Assembly: GCA_023630585.1 (NCBI GenBank)
Contig: CM042535.1
Span: 37,769,301-37,833,300 of the forward strand
Length of the DNA stretch: 64,000 nt
Reading direction: 5' to 3'
From: Cranoglanis bouderius
Taxonomy: Eukaryota > Chordata > Actinopteri > Siluriformes > Cranoglanididae
The position numbers were made by a program, and so were the translations under genes. The notes beneath the pieces are model-generated. The model had not been told where the DNA came from. It worked only from the letters and a program-made list of their open reading frames with translations, and made no database searches. Below are positions 57,430-64,000 of this stretch, one piece after another. Position 1 is the stretch's first letter, and each line of letters starts with the position of its first letter.

Positions 57430-58455
57430 TCCTGGCAGAAGCCATCGCTCAGTCGAGTAAACAGCAATAACACACACTATTAGACCGCCTGTTCCAGCGT
57501 ATCATCCGCTCCTGGAGGCTTTAATAGCCAGAGCCGTCCATTACGGAGACTCTCAGATGTGTGTAAGTGTGAAAGGTGCTGTGATGGGGCGAACACTGTG
57601 GCTGGAACGGTGTGAACAATTCTCTTTTTGATATATCACACTATCACTTTACGGCTTCGCACTTACAAACAGGACAGCATTAAACGCCGTAACACACCGC
57701 AGAGACGGGGCCAGGGGTCAGCTCGGTTCGGCGCCGGGATGTTTTTAAAAATAGACTTTAAGCGGATAAAAGCATCGACTGTTTCCTCCGGGAGTTTATT
57801 TAGAAATCCCATTTTCTTTTATCTTCTCTTGTTTTAAACGTCTGGTAGAATGTTTCATGGGGAAAATCGTCTGCATGACGTTATAGCTACTTCCTATAGG
57901 ACTTCCTCATTCACGATACTTTGACCTTCACACCTTTACAGGAATAAGATGAATGACAGGAATGAGAATGTGATGAGTGACATGTTGAGGCTAAACACAT
58001 AAGGAAGCTCTATAGGTTTATTTACGCACAAAACTTTATTCAGAAACTTAATCTATAATGTAAGAGCATTTTATTTTAAGGTTAGAGTATTTATATACTC
58101 TAACCAGTATCCCAGGGAAACAGGAAATGTACGAAGGCATGTTTTAACTGAAATATCACTTTGGGGTGCCATTAATTTCGCTGCACATGTTCTGAGAGGA
58201 AATACTGTTTATAAAAAAAAGAGTTGATTTGACAATTTCTTATTATTCTATACCACTTAAGCCCCGCCCACCAAGGTTTGGTTGTTGAAGTGTAGTGTGA
58301 GGCAGGAAGTGATGCGTGTGAGGGACAGACAGTGGACGGTGAGGTGCGAATCGCTGGCAGTGAAACACGGAGCAAAAAACAGCATGAAGCCTGAATTATA
58401 CAAAGCCGTTCTCCTCGCTGTCCATCACTCACCGAGCCATAATAACCCACAGCAC

Positions 58456-58457
<2 letters not shown>
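57425..58457. other. Unrecognised intergenic DNA
   Basis: Unique. GGGGTGCCATTAATTTCG near 58164 vaguely resembles a Tc1 inner terminal sequence. The frame at 57628-57837 has no domain. Confidence 0.45.
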
Positions 58458-58509
<52 letters not shown>

Positions 58510-58717
58510 GCCCCCTCCCACTCTCTCTCTCTCGCCCTCACTTCCAGGTCAGTAGTGAATATGGTGGCCGCGAGTGCAGAATATAGTACAGAATCCTGCT
58601 GTGAGTCTGTGTCTCCTTCATCCACCTCCCACTCATCCTTCACTTTACATCACTTATCCCTCGCTCTCATCTGTCTGTCCATCATCCTCTCTCTCTCTCT
58701 ACAGACCCTTTATTAAC

Positions 58718-58757
<40 letters not shown>

Positions 58758-59369
58758 AGACCCTTTATTAAATATTCTCTCTCTCTCTCTCTCTGTATGT
58801 CTCTATCTCTCCTTTTTGTCTTTCTCCCATTTATGTCTCACTCTCTCTGTCCCTCTCTCCTCATGTATCTCTCTCTCTGTCTCTCTCTCTCTCTCTCTCT
58901 CATTTTTGTCCTTCTCCCATTTTTGTCTCTCTCTGCCTCGCTCACTCCTCAAGCCCCTCTCTCTGTCCGTATCCCTCTCTTCCTTTTGTCTTTCTCTCAT
59001 TTATGTCTCTCTCTCTGTCTGTCTCTCTCTCTCTCCTTTTTGTCTTTCTCCCATTTATGTCTCACTCTCTCTGTCCCTCTCTCCTCATGTATCTCTCTCT
59101 CTGTCTCTCTCTCTCTCATTTTTGTCCTCCCATTTTTGTCTCTCTCTGCCTCGTTCACTCCTCAAGCCCCTCTCTCTGTCCGTCTCCCTCTCTTCCTTTT
59201 GTCTTTCTCTCATTTATGTCTCTCTCTCTATCTGTCTCTCTCTCTCTCCTTTTTGTCTTTCTCTTTTTCTCTTATTTGTGTTTCTCTCTCTCTCTCTCTC
59301 TCTCTGTCTGTCTCTTTCACTCCTCAAGTCTCTCTCTCTCTCTCAATCTCTCTCTCTCTTTCACTCCTG

Positions 59370-59410
<41 letters not shown>
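58458..59410. repeat. (CT)n-rich tract with a 223-bp direct duplication
   Basis: Long CT runs at 58458-58507 and 58717-58755, then CT-rich DNA to 59410. CTTTTTGTCTTTCTCCCATT and the following text (TTATGTCTCACTCTCTCTGT, CCTCATGTATCTCTC, CACTCCTCAAGCCCC) occur at about 58811 and again about 223 bases later. Short ACAGACCCTTTATTAA repeats lie at 58702 and 58756. Ser/Leu-rich frames here are artefacts. Confidence 0.92.
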
Positions 59411-59734
59411 TGTCAGACACAGGGACATGACGTTCCTCTCTGGAGGTTTCCACTCAGTAAACCTCATCCACGTTTCTCACACGCCACATTTTCTCCTCTA
59501 ACTCGTCCTCAGGGAGCATCAGTATCTCTCTACACCTGCGGCCTTTCGGGAAAAAAAAAAGAGGAACGACTCTGGAGCTGTCAGTAGTGAGCTGGCGTAA
59601 CTCATCCCGGGCCTGTGGGAGATCTCCTGGAGGTTTTTCCCCCGAGTCTCAGCGGCGCAGCATCAGCAGCTGTCGCTCCTCCACATGTGTTTCTCTCTGT
59701 GACCTTTTTTTTCTTCTCACGCTCATACACCGTG
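59411..59734. other. Unrecognised intergenic DNA
   Basis: Unique sequence. The small frame at 59587-59856 runs into the MITE-like copy and has no domain. Confidence 0.45.
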
Positions 59735-59955
59735 TAATAATAGACAGCTTTGCCTCTGACTGTTACACAGCGCTGACACCGGAGACTCCTTCCATGAACG
59801 TGAAATTAACATCAACGATTAGACACTTGGTTACTATAGAAACGATAACGTGTTAGAACGAGAGCGTTAATACTCTATAAACCCGCACTGTTGCTATTAC
59901 AGGAAATTCTGACCAATCAGGTTTGAGAATTCGACACTCCTATGAAAGGTAATGA
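59735..59955 (-). repeat. MITE-like family A, compact reverse copy
   Basis: The most complete compact copy. On the minus strand the left end is CTGATTGGTCAGAATTTCC (from the plus-strand GGAAATTCTGACCAATCAG near 59903), then GGGTTTATAGAG, TTTCTATAGTAACC, GGAAGGAGTCTCCGGTGTC (core) and GCTGTGTAACAGTCAGAGGC. The order matches 23206-23450. No transposase. Confidence 0.72.
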
Positions 59956-60320
59956 TGGTAATTATGATTGAATTTGATTATCCTGATAAATTCCCACGTA
60001 GCTAATTTGGCATCAGCCATATCTAATCACGCTGCGTTGCTGAATAAAACTCCTTAACAGGCCATTTCCATTGCTGATATTATATTAATGTAAATCGCAC
60101 TAATATAAGAATATAAATCACACGAATTAGCATGCATGCTAGGCTGCAGGTGTCGAGCGCACGCGTCCGGCGCTTGAACGATGGCGGCTAACAAGGAAAG
60201 CAATAAAAAGCATTTATCATGCTCATAAAATTCAATTTATTTCCTTCTTTGCTCGGTTCTCGGATTCGGAGGTAATGGAGTGAACAGACTGCTGAGGCTC
60301 TTAACGGAGAAGATACAGAG

Positions 60321-60369
<49 letters not shown>

Positions 60370-60470
60370 AAACTAGCATCATGTTCCTAAATACATTTCC
60401 CTTCACCTAGCTCGAGGTTTAGTAATTCGTTAGCAACACTCCCATAGATCTAGCTAACCACATATTAGCA
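59956..60470. other. Unique DNA with a (CA)n tract
   Basis: (CA)n at 60325-60366. Otherwise non-repetitive with no gene. Confidence 0.5.
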
Positions 60471-60990
60471 TGTGTGCTGTGCTAGCAGGGTGTTAGCTAG
60501 CTAGTGAATAGCACAAGTTCTGACCACGCTCACACTGTAAGCTAAGTGCTCAAATAGTGCTTACTTTTTTCTTTTTTTTAAATGTAAACTATATTCAAGA
60601 CACAGTAAAGAGTTAACATAACAAGCTAGCTAGTTGTGCTAGCAAGGTGTTAGCTAGCTAGTAATGCTAACTGTATACAGTGTCTAGAAGGTCTGCTTTT
60701 GTAAAAAAAAAAATTAAAAATAAAAAAAAAACAACAACAACAACAAAAAACGGATTTGAGCACTTAGCTCCCAGTGTGAGTGTGGTAATAACTATTGCAG
60801 CAGAGACTCTAGCTAGCTTACACTCTGCTAGCATAACTAGCTAGCTAGTTAATTTGCTACAACAGTTCAACCCTCTTTGAGCTAAGTGATCAAATCCATT
60901 TTTCTGTGTAGACTATGTTCAAGACACAGCGACTAGAACAACTACCTCACTTGCTAGCTCGCTGTTGTTAACATGACAGCTGTTTGCATA
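60471..60990. repeat. GCTAGC-rich segment with direct and inverted repeats
   Basis: TTAGCTAGCTAG or close variants occur near 60492, 60629, 60651, 60812, 60838 and 60953. GTAAGCTAAGTGCTCAAAT (about 60537) is inverted at GATTTGAGCACTTAGCTC (about 60752) and repeated directly at GAGCTAAGTGATCAAATCC (about 60878). ATATTCAAGACACAG and ATGTTCAAGACACAG also repeat about 320 bases apart. Confidence 0.75.
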
Positions 60991-62789
60991 GCAACGTGAG
61001 CTAGCATTTGTTACTTTGTACGATGGGCGCCGCCATGTTGAAACGATGTCGCAGGAGGTCCCCAGTTTCCATTTGGTCCTGATAAAGCTCAGGAAGTAAA
61101 TTCTTCATAGAATCTGCCCAGTCACAACCGCCGACCGTTCCTTAAAGACGGCTTTATTACACTGTAGGATTTTCCGCCTGATTTTGCCGCAAAAAAAATT
61201 TAAAAAATCGCAAAAGTCGTAAAAGAATATGGCCGACGACGGATTTCTGATTAAAATCTCGGACGTTTGTCTAAAATCCACCGGTAGGAGGACGCCGAAG
61301 TCATGCGGCAGCTGCGAATACGGTAACGGTGATGGCGAAACGTAAACAAAACATGCTAACTACGGGGAAAATATAACCTTATTACCTGAAGGCATCTTCG
61401 TCTTCTTTCATCGTTAGAGGATCTCCATGGTAACGAAGCAGAGTCAGCGTTACATAACAGCACACTGATTTTATTCCTCCATTCTGTATTGCGGAAAGTT
61501 CGAACTTCGTAACTTACTTTACGTTGAACAGCCTTACAAGTTAATAAAACAACAACAACAACCCGAGAAACCTCAAAGCGTAAACTCGTACAGCTTTTCG
61601 TACGGCGTGACGAGTAATAAAGTCGGTTAAATACGGAGGAATTGTAACGATGACCTCGTTGACCTTTAACGTACATCGTTATAGCGCGATCATGGCGCAA
61701 ATCATTGTTACGCGAGACGTGTATACTTATATTCATTTGTGCTGTATGTTTATGTTAAACATTCTACGGTTAAGCATTTCAACCCGAAACCCCTCCCCCA
61801 GCCACGCCTCTGCCCATATAAAGACGAGTACAAACCCGTACACCGTACACGCACTTCCTGTCACTCTTTGAAAGTCGATTCAGAGTGACCTTCTAAGCAT
61901 CGCGAGTGTCAGACTCATTGACAAACCGAGCGAGGCAGCCTTTCACCGCGGGACGGAAGCAGGCAAAATGAAGATGTATTACATTTTTCTAGCAAAGCGA
62001 TGACCTAGATGGTGCAGACGGATGAATTTGTCCTGTCACCGTCTCTCTCTCTCTCTATCTCTCTCTCACGTCTGTCACAGGTGCCGACACGCATAAAAGC
62101 TTTTCATGGTCGCCGCTGAAGCGTGTCTACTCAGAGAGGATGTTAGCGTTTTTAAAGGTCGGCTCGCGAGCAAGTTTGTCTCGCTTCGTCTCACTTCCGT
62201 GGTGATTTACGGCAGAAGCTTATCAGAAGGTGTGGACGCAGATGATGATGTTAATGGGGGAAAAGGGAAAAGGGAAAAGTCCAACCTGAAACGTGTTTAT
62301 ATCGAAATATTTGTGATTCGTTTAATGATTTTTGTTGGTTGTTGGTCATTTTTTTTTTTTTGGTTGGTGCCGTATTGTCATAATTCCTGTTAGAAACTTC
62401 AGTCACTTTGGAGAAAGTTCCAGTATAACAGGATCTCGGGGTTGGATAAGAGGTTCACTTCTTATTACTGTTTTTATCATTTAGTGGAATTAGTATTTTT
62501 TTTATTTTTTTTGAGAGAGAGAGAGAATTAAAGAATTTATACGTCCTGAGTTGTTAGGGAAAAGGGGGCGGAGTTAAACGAGTCTAGGGGTAAATTCCAG
62601 GTTGGAAAAATTAAAAGAAGCACAAAACAAAGAAACGATCCGGATTCATTAATTCATAATAAAATACAGTGACAATATATATATATTTATGATGTTATTT
62701 TACATTTAGTTTAAGGAAAACTTCAAAATTACAAACTGCACCTTTAATTTTCTAAATACATGCTTATGAACTGTGTGATAAATTTGTTT
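60991..62789. other. Mostly unique intergenic DNA
   Basis: No gene or transposon end recognised. Short (CT)n at 62042-62067 and (GA)n at 62514-62526. Opposing frames at 61356-61736 (-) and 61650-61871 (+) overlap and have no known domain. The part at 61800-62170 is comparatively GC-rich but featureless to me. Confidence 0.45.
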
Positions 62790-63831
62790 ACTCTGAAGTA
62801 CCACACATATTCTATGAGGAGGTCTGGAGTGGCAGAGAAGTATGTTAGAGTGGTGCAGGATATGTATGAGAGCAGTAGGACAGTGGTAAGGTGTGCGGTA
62901 GGTGTGGCAGAGGAGTTCATGGTGAAGGTGGGACCGCATCAAGGATCGGCTCTGAGCCCCTTCTTGTTTGCGGTGGTGATGGACAGGCTGACAGATGAGG
63001 TCGGACAGGAATCTCCATGGACTACGATGTTTGCGGATCACGTTGTGATCTGTAGTGAGAGCAGGGAGCAGGTGGAGGAAACTCTAGAGAGGTGGAGGTT
63101 TGCTCTGGAGAGAAGAGGAATGAAGGTTAGTCGCAGCAAGACAGAATACATGTGTGTGAATGAGAGGGATCCAAGTGGAACAGTGAGGTTACAGGGAGAG
63201 GAGATAAAGAAGGTGCAGGATTTTAAGTACTTAGGGTCAACAGTCCAGAGCAACGGGGAGTGTGGAAAAGAGGTGAAGAAGCGTGTGCAGGCAGGTTGGA
63301 ATGGGTGGAGAAAAGTGTCAGGTCTGTTGTGTGATAAAAGAGTACCAGCAAGAATGAAAGGAAAGGTGTACAGGACAGTAGTGAGACCAGCGATGTTGTA
63401 TGGTTTGGAGACAGTTGCACTGAGGAAAAAGACAGGAGGAAGAGTTAGAGGTAGCAGAGCTGAAGATGTTGAGGTTCTCTTTGGGAATGACGAGGATGGA
63501 TAGGATCAGGAACGAGTACATCAGGGGGACAGCACATGTGAGATGTTTTGGAGACAAAGTTAGAGAGGCCAGGTTGAGATGGTTTGGACATGTTCAGAGG
63601 AGGGAGAGTGAATATATCGGTAAAAGGATGCTGAGGTTAGAGCTGCCAGGCAGGAGGCCGAGAGGAAGACCAAAGAGGAGGTTTATGGATGTGGTGAAGG
63701 AGGACATGAAGGTAGTCGGTCTGAGAGAAGAGGATGCAGGGGATAGGGCTAGATGGAGGCAGATGATTCGCTGTGGCGACCCCTGAAGGGAACAGCCGAA
63801 AGGAAAAGAAGACTCTGAAGTACCACACATA
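62790..63831 (+). mobile_element. 5'-truncated RTE-like LINE, copy 2, with perfect 20-bp target duplication
   Basis: The insert (about 62810-63811) is flanked by ACTCTGAAGTACCACACATA at 62790-62809 and again at 63812-63831, an exact 20-base match. The insert begins within the RT (TATGAGGAGGTCTGGAGTGG) and ends with GGAACAGCCGAAAGGAAAAG and AAG, the same 3' end as copy 1. It is a classic dead-on-arrival product of target-primed reverse transcription. The intact duplication and about 97% identity to copy 1 point to a recent event. Confidence 0.96.
62812..63786 (+). pseudogene. LINE reverse transcriptase C-terminal fragment, frameshifted, active site altered
   Basis: The frame opens at RRSGVAEKYVRVVQDMYESS and covers RT motif B (HQGSALSPFLFAVVMDRL) to the C-terminus WRQMIRCGDP ending at 63786. 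Motif A with the first catalytic Asp was lost to 5' truncation. Motif C, FADD in copy 1, is FADH here because GAC became CAC (63039-63041). A one-base insertion in an A run (63426-63430; AAAAA against AAAA in copy 1) shifts the frame, and the true reading continues in another frame to the stop. Confidence 0.94.
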
Positions 63832-64000
63832 AAGATCTTTAATTTAACACTAAAAACGATTAATGATTAAGTATTCATTGTAAAACTGAGTGAATGTTTG
63901 GGATAAAATGTCCTAATTTTCGCTTTTTGTGTAATTTTGTCCTCCAGACGCTGAATGGCAGCGTACATTTAAAATGAAATGCGAGATCAAAACCCCCCAT
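63832..64000. other. Unrecognised flank
   Basis: AT-rich sequence after the LINE target duplication. No feature. Confidence 0.5.

Noticed and set aside
58797..59587. Ser/Leu-rich frames that could look like membrane proteins
   Set aside because: They are (CT)n tracts read as Ser-Leu repeats; no real membrane segments or flanking gene structure.

Overview
The window looks like intergenic DNA of a ray-finned fish. The evidence is two copies of a teleost-type APE/RT LINE resembling the RTE clade, two decayed Tc1/mariner transposons, tRNA-headed SINEs of kinds common in fish, and very dense (CA)n, (CT)n and (AT)n microsatellites. An otophysan such as a catfish is plausible from the repeat flavour, but I cannot prove it. 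I find no host protein-coding exon, tRNA, rRNA or CRISPR array. Nearly all longer open frames are tandem repeats, microsatellites or dead transposons.

Layout. 1-3.7 kb: AT-rich DNA with degenerate 150-bp and 50-bp repeats and a SINE fragment. 3.7-8.7 kb: a 16-bp-type minisatellite split by a 5'-truncated LINE (3796-6482). 8.7-17 kb: (CA)n/(CT)n tracts, a SINE, a GAAA tract and a 9-bp array (14.3-14.7 kb). 17-20.4 kb: a Tc1 remnant joined to a 968-bp trinucleotide tract, then GGTTCT repeats. 21.4-25.5 kb: GA-rich DNA, a MITE-like repeat, a SINE with a visible 12-bp target duplication and a reverse SINE. 26.9-30 kb: a GGAAC-type array holding a roughly 0.7-kb direct duplication. 30.8-32 kb: a 51-bp minisatellite. 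32-41 kb: mostly unique, with a second Tc1-type relic, a reverse SINE and dispersed repeats. 41.2-43.1 kb: a degenerate CTAGAAC array. 45.4-46.9 kb: a 29-bp array carrying CACGTG in most units. 49.5-52.8 kb: a 107-bp (AT)n tract, C-rich 30/31-bp and 59-bp arrays and a G-rich array. 53.5-56.8 kb: a TTAGC-rich repeat, a consensus CTCF-type site and an 83-bp array. 58.5-61 kb: a (CT)n tract with a 223-bp duplication, a MITE-like copy and a GCTAGC-rich segment. 62.8-63.8 kb: a younger LINE copy with a perfect 20-bp target duplication.

How it fits together. This is not an operon or gene cluster. The two notable properties are the number of unrelated long tandem arrays in 64 kb (about a dozen) and nested mobile elements that partly date one another. 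A few complex, non-repetitive stretches (about 26.06-26.27, 32.34-32.64 and 51.59-51.85 kb) carry clustered homeodomain, octamer or MEIS-type motifs and are candidate conserved regulatory elements. That is inference only. I saw no clear evidence of a new molecular system; the best leads are the E-box satellite, the composite MITE family and the duplicated array block.
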